Source of the DNA: Flavobacteriaceae bacterium
GTDB taxonomy: Bacteria; Bacteroidota; Bacteroidia; Flavobacteriales; Flavobacteriaceae
DNA length: 64,000 nucleotides
Direction: 5' to 3'
Assembly: GCA_003443635.1 (NCBI GenBank)
Contig: CP031964.1
Location: forward strand, 372,001-436,000
The notes below the pieces were generated by a model that did no database searches, was not told the DNA's origin, and worked only from the letters and a program-made list of their open reading frames with translations. Of this stretch, positions 56,924 to 64,000 are shown in pieces. The translations under genes and the position numbers were made by a program. Position 1 is the stretch's first letter; every line of letters starts with the position of its first letter.

Positions 56924-57970
56924 ATGAGTAGTGAAAAAAAAATAAAAATTGGAATTTCTGTTGGAGACCTTAACGGTATTGGGGGGGAGATTATTATTAA
57001 AACATTTGAAGATACTAGAGTTTTGGAGTTTTGTACACCTATTATTTTTGCATCTACTAAAACTATTTCATTTTTAAAAAATCACTTTAAAAGTAATCTT
57101 GCTTTTAATAGCATTCATAAGCCTGAACAAGCAATAGAGAATAAAGTTAATGTTGTAAATGTTTGGAAAGAAAATGTAAATATTCGATTTGGTAAAGAAG
57201 ATTTTAAAATTGGTGAATATGCTATAAAATCACTTATTGCAGCTACCAAAGCCATTAAAGAAAATCACATAGATGTGCTATTAACAGCCCCAATTAATAA
57301 GCATAATATTCAATCCGAAACATTTAAATTTCCAGGGCATACAGACTATTTAGCACAAGAGTTAGAAGGAAATAGCTTAATGTTTATGATTACAGACACA
57401 TTGAAAGTTGGGTTACTTACCGACCATGTTCCTGTTAAAGAAATATCAACACACATTACTAAAGAATTAATTGAATCTAAAATAAACACAATTTACAATA
57501 CACTTTATAGAGATTTTAGCATTCGGAAGCCTAAAATAGCCGTATTAGGTATTAATCCACATACTGGGGATAACGGAGTTATAGGCGAAGAAGATGATAT
57601 GATTTTGAGACCAACTCTTAAAGGTATACGAGATACTGGCAAATTAGTTTTTGGTCCTTATTCTGCAGATAGCTTTTTTGGTTCTAATAATTATAAAAAT
57701 TTTGATGCTATTGTAGCATCATATCATGATCAAGGATTAATCCCTTTTAAAACATTATCCTTTGGGGAAGGTGTTAATTTTACTGCAGGACTTAACAAAG
57801 TAAGAACTTCACCAGATCATGGCACGGCTTATGAAATAGCTGGTAAAGGACAAGCAGATAATAGTTCTTTTAAAGAAGCACTTTACGCAGGAATTCAAAT
57901 ATTTAAAAACAGAAATCAAAACCAAAAATTAAATACAAACCGTTTAAAAAAACAAGCACAAAAGATATAA
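56924..57970 (+). CDS. pdxA: 4-hydroxythreonine-4-phosphate dehydrogenase
   Basis: 348 residues from ATG 56924. Motifs: IGISVGDLNGIGGEI, LLTAPINKHNI, FPGHTDYLAQE (metal-ligand His), LGINPHTGDNG, and ASYHDQGLIPFK (second His), SPDHGTAYEIAG (third His). It oxidises 4-hydroxythreonine phosphate in pyridoxal phosphate synthesis. A longer frame starting 60 bases upstream runs across the promoter box and lacks family similarity, so it is rejected. The promoter lies back-to-back with the ribE promoter. Confidence 0.94.
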   Translation: MSSEKKIKIGISVGDLNGIGGEIIIKTFEDTRVLEFCTPIIFASTKTISFLKNHFKSNLAFNSIHKPEQAIENKVNVVNVWKENVNIRFGKEDFKIGEYAIKSLIAATKAIKENHIDVLLTAPINKHNIQSETFKFPGHTDYLAQELEGNSLMFMITDTLKVGLLTDHVPVKEISTHITKELIESKINTIYNTLYRDFSIRKPKIAVLGINPHTGDNGVIGEEDDMILRPTLKGIRDTGKLVFGPYSADSFFGSNNYKNFDAIVASYHDQGLIPFKTLSFGEGVNFTAGLNKVRTSPDHGTAYEIAGKGQADNSSFKEALYAGIQIFKNRNQNQKLNTNRLKKQAQKI

Positions 57971-58013
57971 ACAAAAAAATGTTTATAACCTTAATAGGGT
58001 AAATAAAATTTTA

Positions 58014-58021
58014 TATATTTG
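58014..58021 (+). promoter_or_regulatory. -7 promoter box of the DUF177-rpmF unit
   Basis: TATATTTG matches TAnnTTTG, 16 bases before the DUF177 start codon at 58038. Confidence 0.6.
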
Positions 58022-58037
58022 CACGCTCGAAATAAAT

Positions 58038-58583
58038 GTGATAATGAAACCTCTAAAAGAATACATAATTCAATTTGTAGGATTAAAACAGGGAAAACAC
58101 AATTTTGAGTATAGTATAAATAATGCGTTCTTTGAACATTTTGAGTATGAAGATTTTAATGATGCTGATGTAAAAGTAGATGTTGTTTTAAATAAAAAAA
58201 TAACATTCTTAGAATTACATTTTCAAGTATCAGGAACAGTTAATATTAATTGTGATGTTACTAATGAGCCTTACGATCAAGAATTAAATTATGAATTTGA
58301 TTTAGTTGTAAAGTTTGGAGATGATTATAATGATGAAAATGAAGAGATATTGATTATTCCTCATGGAGAATATGAAATTAACATTGCACAATATATATAT
58401 GAATTAATTGTGCTTTCAGTTCCAACAAAAAGAATCCATCCAGGAGTCTTAGATGGAACATTAAACTCAGACATACTAAATAAATTAGAAGAATTAAGCC
58501 CCAAACAGGGAAAAGATAAAAAAGATAATGAGGAAATAGATCCTCGCTGGAATACATTAAAGAAATTATTAACGGATAAATAA
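58038..58583 (+). CDS. DUF177 (YceD-like) family protein
   Basis: 181 residues, no signal peptide. FLELHFQVSGTVNINCDVT and YDQELNYEFDLVVKFGD, plus IAQYIYELIVLSVPTKRIHPG, are typical of YceD/DUF177, which is linked with rpmF across bacteria and in plants is needed for 23S rRNA accumulation. ATG at 58044 (MKPLKE) is an equally likely start. It is 9 bases upstream of rpmF and shares its promoter, supporting a role in L32 or 50S assembly. Confidence 0.9.
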   Translation: MIMKPLKEYIIQFVGLKQGKHNFEYSINNAFFEHFEYEDFNDADVKVDVVLNKKITFLELHFQVSGTVNINCDVTNEPYDQELNYEFDLVVKFGDDYNDENEEILIIPHGEYEINIAQYIYELIVLSVPTKRIHPGVLDGTLNSDILNKLEELSPKQGKDKKDNEEIDPRWNTLKKLLTDK

Positions 58584-58592
58584 TATATAACA

Positions 58593-58796
58593 ATGGCACA
58601 TCCTAAAAGAAAAATCTCGAAAACAAGAAGAGATAAGAGAAGAACACATTATAAAGCTACTGTTCCTCAGATAGCTACGTGTCCAACAACAGGAGAGGCA
58701 CACTTATATCATAGAGCACATTGGCATGAAGGAAAACTTTATTATAGAGGTCAAGTGTTAATTGATAATTCTGCTACAGAAGAAAATTTAGCATAA
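58593..58796 (+). CDS. rpmF: 50S ribosomal protein L32
   Basis: 67 residues. N-terminal [20 protein letters not shown] is the L32 basic end. The zinc-ribbon form of L32 has two Cys pairs; here only one Cys remains ([17 protein letters not shown]), with two His-rich replacements, so it should be the zinc-free (C-) version. It follows DUF177 by 9 bases and is closed by a strong terminator. Confidence 0.96.
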   Translation: MAHPKRKISKTRRDKRRTHYKATVPQIATCPTTGEAHLYHRAHWHEGKLYYRGQVLIDNSATEENLA

Positions 58797-58813
58797 GTTT
58801 TATATAAGCATTT

Positions 58814-58843
58814 AAAAAAACGCTCACTTGTGAGCGTTTTTTT
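58814..58843 (+). terminator. Terminator of DUF177-rpmF
   Basis: AAAAAAACGCTCAC pairs perfectly with GTGAGCGTTTTTTT around a TT loop base pair, with the T run on the plus strand. Confidence 0.92.
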
Positions 58844-58977
58844 ATGTTAATAAATTTTTCTAAAAGTCAAAAACATCCTATTTTGCATCAAAATTTGATT
58901 AAAAAAAGCTTTTTTGTTGATTTCTTGACATTTTTGGCTGGTTTTAATCAATTTTTGCTCAATACTAAACTAAAATT

Positions 58978-59973
58978 ATGAGTAAAATCACAGCAGCTAT
59001 TACAGCTGTTGGCGCATATGTGCCAGAATATGTGTTAACCAATAAAATATTGGAAACAATAGTTGACACAAATGACGAATGGATTACCACTCGAACCGGA
59101 ATTAAGGAACGTAGAATTCTTAAAGAAGAAGGTGCAGGAACTTCCTTTTTAGCTATTAAAGCTGCCCAGGACCTTATCAACAAAAAAGGCATTGATCCAA
59201 AAGAAATTGATTGTATTATTGTAGCAACAGCAACTCCAGATATGCCCGTAGCCTCGACAGCTGTTTATACAGCTACACAAATTGGTGCTACTAATGCTTT
59301 TGCATACGATCTATCTGCAGCGTGTTCTAGTTTTTTATATGGAATGACAAATGCAGCTACTTTTATAGAATCTGGTCGATTTAAAAAAATACTACTTATA
59401 GGAGCAGATAAAATGTCTTCAATCATAAACTATGAAGATCGTGCTACTTGTATCATTTTTGGAGATGGTGGAGGAGCTGTTTTATTTGAACCTAATGAAG
59501 ACGGATTAGGATATCAAGATCAATACTTAAGAAGTGATGGTATTGGTCGGGATTTCTTGAAAATTGATGCAGGAGGTTCTATCTTACCAGCAAATGAAGA
59601 AACCATTAAAAATAAGCAGCATTTTGTATTTCAAGATGGGAAGAATGTATTTAAATATGCAGTTTCTAATATGGCTGATGTGAGTGAAAAAATTATGAAA
59701 AAAAATGGACTCACTCATAATGATGTTGCGTTTTTAGTTCCTCACCAAGCTAATAAGCGTATTATTGATGCCACAGCAAACCGTGTAGAATTGCCAACAG
59801 AAAAAGTAATGATGAATATTCAAAAATATGGGAATACCACTTCAGCTACTCTACCGTTATTATTAAACGACTACGAGTCTCAACTTAAAAAAGGAGATAA
59901 TTTAATTTTTGCGGCTTTTGGAGGTGGATTTACTTGGGGGTCAATCTATTTAAAATGGGCGTATAATTCTTAA
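58978..59973 (+). CDS. fabH: 3-oxoacyl-ACP synthase III (KAS III)
   Basis: 331 residues. N-terminal TAAITAVGAYVPEYVLTNK; catalytic Cys in LSAACSSFLYG; His in FLVPHQANKRI and Asn in KYGNTTSATLPL complete the Cys-His-Asn triad. It condenses acetyl- or branched acyl-CoA with malonyl-ACP to begin fatty acid synthesis, including iso/anteiso types in Bacteroidota. It precedes accB and accC by 41 and 624 bases. No exact TAnnTTTG; a TTGACA (58924-58929) is upstream but its partner box is weak. Confidence 0.96.
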   Translation: MSKITAAITAVGAYVPEYVLTNKILETIVDTNDEWITTRTGIKERRILKEEGAGTSFLAIKAAQDLINKKGIDPKEIDCIIVATATPDMPVASTAVYTATQIGATNAFAYDLSAACSSFLYGMTNAATFIESGRFKKILLIGADKMSSIINYEDRATCIIFGDGGGAVLFEPNEDGLGYQDQYLRSDGIGRDFLKIDAGGSILPANEETIKNKQHFVFQDGKNVFKYAVSNMADVSEKIMKKNGLTHNDVAFLVPHQANKRIIDATANRVELPTEKVMMNIQKYGNTTSATLPLLLNDYESQLKKGDNLIFAAFGGGFTWGSIYLKWAYNS

Positions 59974-60014
59974 TCTAACATACATACTAACTATACTAAA
60001 CTAAAAACTAAATT

Positions 60015-60509
60015 ATGGATATTAAAGAGATTCAAAACCTAATCAAATTTGTAGCCAAATCTGGCGCGAGTGAGGTTAAATTAGAAATGGATGATGTGAA
60101 AATCACCATTAAAACAGGATCTGACTCAGATACCACAATAGTTCAGCAGATTCCTATGCAAGGACAGATACCGCAAATACCTACTGCAACAGCTCCTGCA
60201 CAACAACCTGTAACAGCAGCTCCTGTAAAAACAGAATCGACTGCTCCTGCAGCAGCAGATGATTCAAAATATGTTACGATAAAATCACCAATTATCGGGA
60301 CATTTTACAGAAAGCCTTCTCCGGACAAACCTTTATTTGTAGAAGTAGGACAAACTATTGCGGAAGGAGATGTTCTTTGTATTATAGAAGCAATGAAGCT
60401 TTTTAACGAAATTGAATCTGAAATATCAGGTAAAATTGTTAAAATTTTAGTTGACGATTCTTCTCCTGTAGAGTTTGATCAACCTCTATTTTTAGTAGAT
60501 CCATCATAA
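60015..60509 (+). CDS. accB: Biotin carboxyl carrier protein of acetyl-CoA carboxylase
   Basis: 164 residues. N-terminal domain (about 1-55), a flexible Ala/Pro/Thr/Gln-rich linker (about 58-82), and the C-terminal biotinyl domain with EAMKLFNEIE, in which the Lys carries biotin. It moves the carboxyl group between AccC and AccA/AccD. It starts 41 bases after fabH and is separated from accC by an 87-base gap with a palindromic repeat. Confidence 0.95.
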   Translation: MDIKEIQNLIKFVAKSGASEVKLEMDDVKITIKTGSDSDTTIVQQIPMQGQIPQIPTATAPAQQPVTAAPVKTESTAPAAADDSKYVTIKSPIIGTFYRKPSPDKPLFVEVGQTIAEGDVLCIIEAMKLFNEIESEISGKIVKILVDDSSPVEFDQPLFLVDPS

Positions 60510-60596
60510 CCATTTAAAAATTCCAATAACTAAAATCTCAAAATCCAATATTTGGAGTTTGGTACTTGGAATTTGAAATTTTTAATATAAGAAGTT
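60510..60596. repeat. Palindromic repeat between accB and accC
   Basis: The 87-base gap holds nested inverted repeats: outer AAATTCCAA (60518-60526)/TTGGAATTT (60566-60574) and inner CAAAATCCAA/TTGGAGTTTG with one mismatch, around TAT. Repeated CCAA/TTGG blocks with A/T flanks are the look of a dispersed palindromic element in flavobacterial genomes as I recall. It would form a stem-loop in the accB-accC mRNA. Confidence 0.6.
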
Positions 60597-61949
60597 ATGT
60601 TTAAAAAAATATTGATAGCAAATAGAGGTGAAATAGCATTACGTGTTATTAGAACCTGTCGCGAAATGGGAATAAAAACTGTTGCTGTATACTCTACGGC
60701 AGATGCAGAAAGCCTTCATGTTAAATTCGCAGACGAAGCAGTTTGTATTGGTCCAGCACCTAGTAGTGAATCCTATTTAAAAATGGCAAATGTTATTGCA
60801 GCTGCAGAAATTACTAATGCAGATGCAATTCATCCAGGGTATGGGTTTTTATCAGAGAATGCTAAATTTTCGAAAATTTGCGAAGAACATGATATAAAAT
60901 TTATTGGAGCATCGCCAGAAATGATTGATAGAATGGGTGATAAAGCCAATGCAAAATCAACAATGATAGCAGCTGGTGTTCCTTGTGTACCTGGAAGTGA
61001 AGGAATTATTGAATCATTTGAAGGTTGTCAAAAAATAGCTAAAGAAACAGGCTATCCAGTGATGCTTAAAGCATCAGCAGGAGGTGGCGGAAAAGGTATG
61101 CGTGCTGTTTGGAAACCAGAAGAGCTTAAAGATGCATGGGATTCTGCAAGACAAGAATCTAAAGCAGCTTTCGGAAATGACGATATGTATATGGAAAAAC
61201 TTATAGAAGAACCAAGACATATTGAGATTCAGGTTGTAGGAGATTCGAAAGGGAAGGCATGTCATTTGTCAGAGCGAGATTGTTCTGTACAACGACGTCA
61301 TCAAAAATTAACAGAAGAAGTACCTTCACCTTTTATGACAACGGCATTGCGTAAAAAAATGGGTGAAGCTGCTGTAAAAGCTGCAGAATATATAAAATAT
61401 GAAGGCGCAGGAACAGTAGAGTTTTTGGTAGACAAACATCGTAATTTCTACTTTATGGAAATGAATACTCGTATCCAAGTAGAGCATCCAATCACCGAGC
61501 AAGTTATTGATTTTGATTTAATACGTGAACAAATATTAGTAGCAGCTGGTGTTGCTATTTCAGGTAAAAACTATACACCTAATTTACATTCTATAGAATG
61601 CCGTATTAATGCGGAAGACCCATATAATGACTTTAGACCATCACCTGGGCGAATTACAACTTTACACGCTCCAGGAGGACATGGTGTTCGTTTAGATACT
61701 CACGTATATGCAGGGTATATGATTCCTCCAAACTACGATTCTATGATTGCAAAGTTAATTACAACAGCACAAACACGTGAAGAAGCAATTAATAAAATGA
61801 AACGTGCTTTAGATGAATTTGTTATAGAAGGTATAAAAACAACAATACCTTTCCATAGGCAATTAATGGATCACCCTGATTATATTGAAGGGAACTATAC
61901 TACTAAATTTATGGAAGATTTTGTAATGAAAGCACCACAAGAAGATTAA
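60597..61949 (+). CDS. accC: Biotin carboxylase subunit of acetyl-CoA carboxylase
   Basis: 450 residues, full length. N-terminal [25 protein letters not shown]-grasp motif [14 protein letters not shown] near residue 160, [18 protein letters not shown], and active-site [16 protein letters not shown]. It carboxylates biotin on AccB using ATP and bicarbonate. Third of the fabH-accB-accC run; closed by a clear terminator. Confidence 0.97.
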   Translation: MFKKILIANRGEIALRVIRTCREMGIKTVAVYSTADAESLHVKFADEAVCIGPAPSSESYLKMANVIAAAEITNADAIHPGYGFLSENAKFSKICEEHDIKFIGASPEMIDRMGDKANAKSTMIAAGVPCVPGSEGIIESFEGCQKIAKETGYPVMLKASAGGGGKGMRAVWKPEELKDAWDSARQESKAAFGNDDMYMEKLIEEPRHIEIQVVGDSKGKACHLSERDCSVQRRHQKLTEEVPSPFMTTALRKKMGEAAVKAAEYIKYEGAGTVEFLVDKHRNFYFMEMNTRIQVEHPITEQVIDFDLIREQILVAAGVAISGKNYTPNLHSIECRINAEDPYNDFRPSPGRITTLHAPGGHGVRLDTHVYAGYMIPPNYDSMIAKLITTAQTREEAINKMKRALDEFVIEGIKTTIPFHRQLMDHPDYIEGNYTTKFMEDFVMKAPQED

Positions 61950-61954
61950 AACTT

Positions 61955-61983
61955 AAAACTCCGAATTTTTTCGGAGTTTTTTT
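61955..61983 (+). terminator. Terminator of fabH-accB-accC
   Basis: AAAACTCCGA (61955-61964) pairs with TCGGAGTTTT (61971-61980) around a 6-nt loop, followed by further T residues. Confidence 0.9.
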
Positions 61984-62102
61984 ATGATCATTTTTTTCTT
62001 TTTATAAAATTGTTTTTTAGTAAAAGTGAAAATACAGTTCTATCCTTTTATAAAAGTCACTATTTCTAAAACAGTATCTTTACAGGTAGCAAAACTATTG
62101 TA

Positions 62103-63218
62103 ATGAAGCTTTCATATTGGGAAATAAAATCGTGGTTAAGTAATGTCGATTTCACTATTATAGGAAGTGGTATAGTTGGCTTAAATTGCGCACTTTATTT
62201 AAAAGAGAATAACCCTAAAGCCAATATTTTAATATTAGAAAAAGGAATATTACCTCAGGGAGCAAGTACTAAAAATGCTGGATTTGCTTGTTTTGGTAGT
62301 TTAAGCGAAATCTTGAGTGATTTAAAATCACATTCAGAAGAAGAAGTCGTGCAATTAGTAAAAAAAAGGAGAGATGGCTTGCAGTTATTACGAACAACAT
62401 TAGGGGATAAAGCTATAGATTATCAACAATTAGGAGGGTACGAGTTGTTTAATAATAATACATTATTTGAAGAATGTAGGTTACAAAGAAAGTATATCAA
62501 CGCACTGCTTCATCCCTTATTTAAATCAAATGTATTTAATTTTAAAAAAGACATATTCAATTTTAAAAATATAGAGAAAGAATATAGTTTCAATTCTTTT
62601 GAAGGGCAAATAGATACAGGAAAAATGATGAAAACTTTATTATATAAAGTTCAATCTAAAGGCGTAAAAATTATTAATAATGTAACCGTCCAACACTTTG
62701 AAAATAATAACAATTCAATACATATAAAGACCAATCAATTAGATTTTAAAACAAATAAACTTGTTATAGCTACCAATGGTTTTGCTTCACAGTTAATAAA
62801 AGAAGATGTTAAGCCAGCAAGAGCTCAGGTATTAATTACAAAACCAATTAAAGACTTACATATAAAAGGCACATTTCATTTAGAACAAGGGTATTATTAT
62901 TTTAGAAATATTGAAAACAGAATTCTTTTTGGAGGTGGTAGAAATCTTGATTATAATGGAGAAGAAACAACTGAATTTGGTCAAACGCAACACATTCAAG
63001 GTCAATTAGAAAAAATCTTGCAAATTACTATTTTGCCAAAGACATCATTTGAGGTAGAGCATCGTTGGAGTGGTATAATGGGTATAGGAAATCAAAAAAA
63101 AGCTATTGTAAAACAATTAGATAATAATGTGTTTTGTGGTGTGAGGTTAGGAGGTATGGGAATCGCTATTGGAAGTAGTATAGGTAAGGAGTTAGCAGAA
63201 TTAATTATTGCGAGTTAA
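62103..63218 (+). CDS. FAD-dependent oxidoreductase (D-amino-acid-oxidase/glycine-oxidase-like)
   Basis: 371 residues. FAD-binding Rossmann motif FTIIGSGIVGLNCALYL near residue 17, ILEKGILPQGASTKNAGFACFG as the substrate-side loop, NKLVIATNGFASQL, and a C-terminal HRWSGIMG ... GVRLGGMGIAIGS. This fits the DAO family (glycine oxidase/MnmC-like domain), oxidising an amine. TATCTTTA at 62075-62082 is a one-mismatch promoter candidate. Confidence 0.85.
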   Translation: MKLSYWEIKSWLSNVDFTIIGSGIVGLNCALYLKENNPKANILILEKGILPQGASTKNAGFACFGSLSEILSDLKSHSEEEVVQLVKKRRDGLQLLRTTLGDKAIDYQQLGGYELFNNNTLFEECRLQRKYINALLHPLFKSNVFNFKKDIFNFKNIEKEYSFNSFEGQIDTGKMMKTLLYKVQSKGVKIINNVTVQHFENNNNSIHIKTNQLDFKTNKLVIATNGFASQLIKEDVKPARAQVLITKPIKDLHIKGTFHLEQGYYYFRNIENRILFGGGRNLDYNGEETTEFGQTQHIQGQLEKILQITILPKTSFEVEHRWSGIMGIGNQKKAIVKQLDNNVFCGVRLGGMGIAIGSSIGKELAELIIAS

Positions 63219-63289
63219 GAGAATGTAAAGTTCGGCTTCTTTTTTGCAATGAAACTCTATAATAAACGTCAAACACCATACACTTATTC

Positions 63290-63832
63290 ATGTTTATGCG
63301 AAAAATATGTGTTTTATTATTAGTTTTCTTTCAAGTATTATATATAAATGCTCAGGGACTTGTTCAAAATAATGAAGACACCAAAATTGATTTTAAAATT
63401 AAAAACTTAGGATTTTATGTCGATGGTACGTTTTCTGATATTGCTATAACCAGTAACTTTAATAGTAATAATTTATCCAATAGTTACATAAAAGGCATTG
63501 TTAGAGTAAATACTATTAATACAGATAATAATAAAAGAGATGCACATTTACGTAGAGCAGATTTTTTTGATGTTGCCAGTTATGAATTTATAGAATTAGA
63601 ATCTATAGAATTTGAAAAAGAGACGCAAAACAAATACAAGCTTATAGCAAAACTAACAATAAAGAAAACAACTAAAACTATTGTTATTCCTATAGAAATA
63701 ATCGAAACTAAAAATTTAGTACGCTTAACAGCTAATTTCGATATAAATAGATTAGATTATGGAGTGGGAGAAAGTAGTTTTGTAATGTCTGATACTGTTA
63801 AGATTGAAATAGTCTATAGCGGAAAAAAATAA
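63290..63832 (+). CDS. YceI-family lipid-binding-like protein
   Basis: 180 residues with signal peptide (MFMRKICVLLLVFFQVLYINAQ; second ATG at 63296 also possible). The mature part is a lipocalin-like beta-barrel: TKIDFKIKNLGFYVDGTFSDI, RDAHLRRADFFDVASYEFIE, KLTIKKTTKTIVIPIEI and RLDYGVGESSFVMSD. YceI proteins bind polyisoprenoids in the periplasm. It precedes the geranylgeranyl-reductase-like flavoprotein by 4 bases, so isoprenoid handling may be shared; that is inference. Confidence 0.9.
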   Translation: MFMRKICVLLLVFFQVLYINAQGLVQNNEDTKIDFKIKNLGFYVDGTFSDIAITSNFNSNNLSNSYIKGIVRVNTINTDNNKRDAHLRRADFFDVASYEFIELESIEFEKETQNKYKLIAKLTIKKTTKTIVIPIEIIETKNLVRLTANFDINRLDYGVGESSFVMSDTVKIEIVYSGKK

Positions 63833-63836
63833 TTAT

Positions 63837-64000
63837 TTGAAAACTAATGCTTTTATAGATGTTATAATTGTTGGTGGAGGGCTTGCAGGCTTAGTAAGTG
63901 CCATACACTTATCTAAATCTGGTATTCAAGTTTTACTTATCGAAAAGAATGAATACCCTAAACATAAAGTTTGTGGTGAATATATATCTAACGAAGTATT
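63837..64000 (+). CDS. Geranylgeranyl-reductase-like FAD-dependent oxidoreductase (5' part)
   Basis: The first 54 codons are inside the window. They read KTNAFIDVIIVGGGLAGLVS (FAD-binding GxGxxG), then HLSKSGIQVLLIEKNEYPKH and KVCGEYISNEV, the CGE loop typical of the geranylgeranyl reductase/halogenase-like group. No in-frame ATG occurs before the FAD motif; TTG at 63837, 4 bases after the YceI stop, is the only good start, since an in-frame TAG lies at 63810-63812. The gene continues past the window. Confidence 0.85.
   Translation, partial: MKTNAFIDVIIVGGGLAGLVSAIHLSKSGIQVLLIEKNEYPKHKVCGEYISNEV

Noticed and set aside
58887..58899. Short palindrome ATCAAAATTTGAT upstream of fabH
   Set aside because: Only six bases per arm in AT-rich DNA; too likely by chance without conservation data.
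58924..58951. TTGACA plus TAATCA as a sigma-70-type promoter for fabH
   Set aside because: Bacteroidota housekeeping promoters do not use this motif, and the downstream box is weak; probably chance in AT-rich DNA.

Overview
This window comes from a low-GC (roughly one third G+C) member of the Bacteroidota, almost certainly the family Flavobacteriaceae. Supporting signs are: type 9 secretion (T9SS) C-terminal sorting domains on two secreted proteins; lipoproteins whose acylated Cys is followed by a run of Asp; a PID-CTERM-like small protein; an outer-membrane beta-barrel receptor with a carboxypeptidase-regulatory-like N-terminus; several TAnnTTTG (-7) promoter boxes; and A-rich leaders instead of Shine-Dalgarno sites. 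The genus cannot be fixed from the sequence. No insertion sequence, phage, CRISPR array or rRNA was seen; the window is mostly chromosomal core with short accessory stretches.

Layout. 1-256: tail of an unidentified gene and tRNA-Cys with its terminator. 257-3670: two exported hydrolases (minus strand). 3818-10041: a TPP-riboswitch-controlled thiamine operon, read right to left as thiS-thiC-tenI-like-thiD-thiE-thiG-thiH. 10178-14317: LysE-type exporter, DUF2807 protein, YbjQ protein and RNase R. 14713-14811: an easily missed 32-residue ORF. 14820-16283: a seven-repeat secreted propeller protein. 16830-20665: rpiB-GNAT, OmpA protein, and rnpA coupled to an S41 protease. 20686-25654: an apparent islet with a T9SS lipase-like protein and a tandem pair of lipoproteins, flanked by two sequence-related terminators. 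25705-30004: a peptidase operon (MBL hydrolase, subtilase, M1 peptidase). 30118-36972: SulP transporter with universal stress protein, CPA antiporter, lepA. 37193-42941: outer-membrane receptor, dusB, FtsX/LolC-like permease, rbfA, methylmalonyl-CoA epimerase and a CAT-anticodon tRNA. 43010-51566: serine hydrolase and S9 peptidase, membrane-bound AraC regulator, MBL hydrolase, fatty-acid-hydroxylase-family protein, and rhodanese genes of persulfide metabolism. 51660-55701: a thioredoxin/MsrA-like fusion and a four-gene operon of amine oxidase, DUF1348, unknown protein and M14 peptidase. 56079-58796: PID-CTERM-like protein, riboflavin synthase, pdxA, and DUF177-rpmF. 58978-61949: fabH-accB-accC, the entry steps of fatty acid synthesis. 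62103-64000: DAO-family oxidoreductase, YceI-like protein, and the start of a geranylgeranyl-reductase-like flavoprotein.

The points most worth following are architectural rather than a classical defence or mobile system: a divergent rbfA/mce pair in which both genes look leaderless; a receptor gene whose signal peptide is complete only if an ATT codon initiates it; tandem stem-loops between lepA and that receptor; a thioredoxin domain fused to a shrunken MsrA-like domain; a SulP transporter with a long extra C-terminal domain; interlocked ribE/pdxA promoters; a palindromic repeat between accB and accC; and the PID-CTERM-like protein. All functional calls rest on reading motifs by eye; no database search was run.
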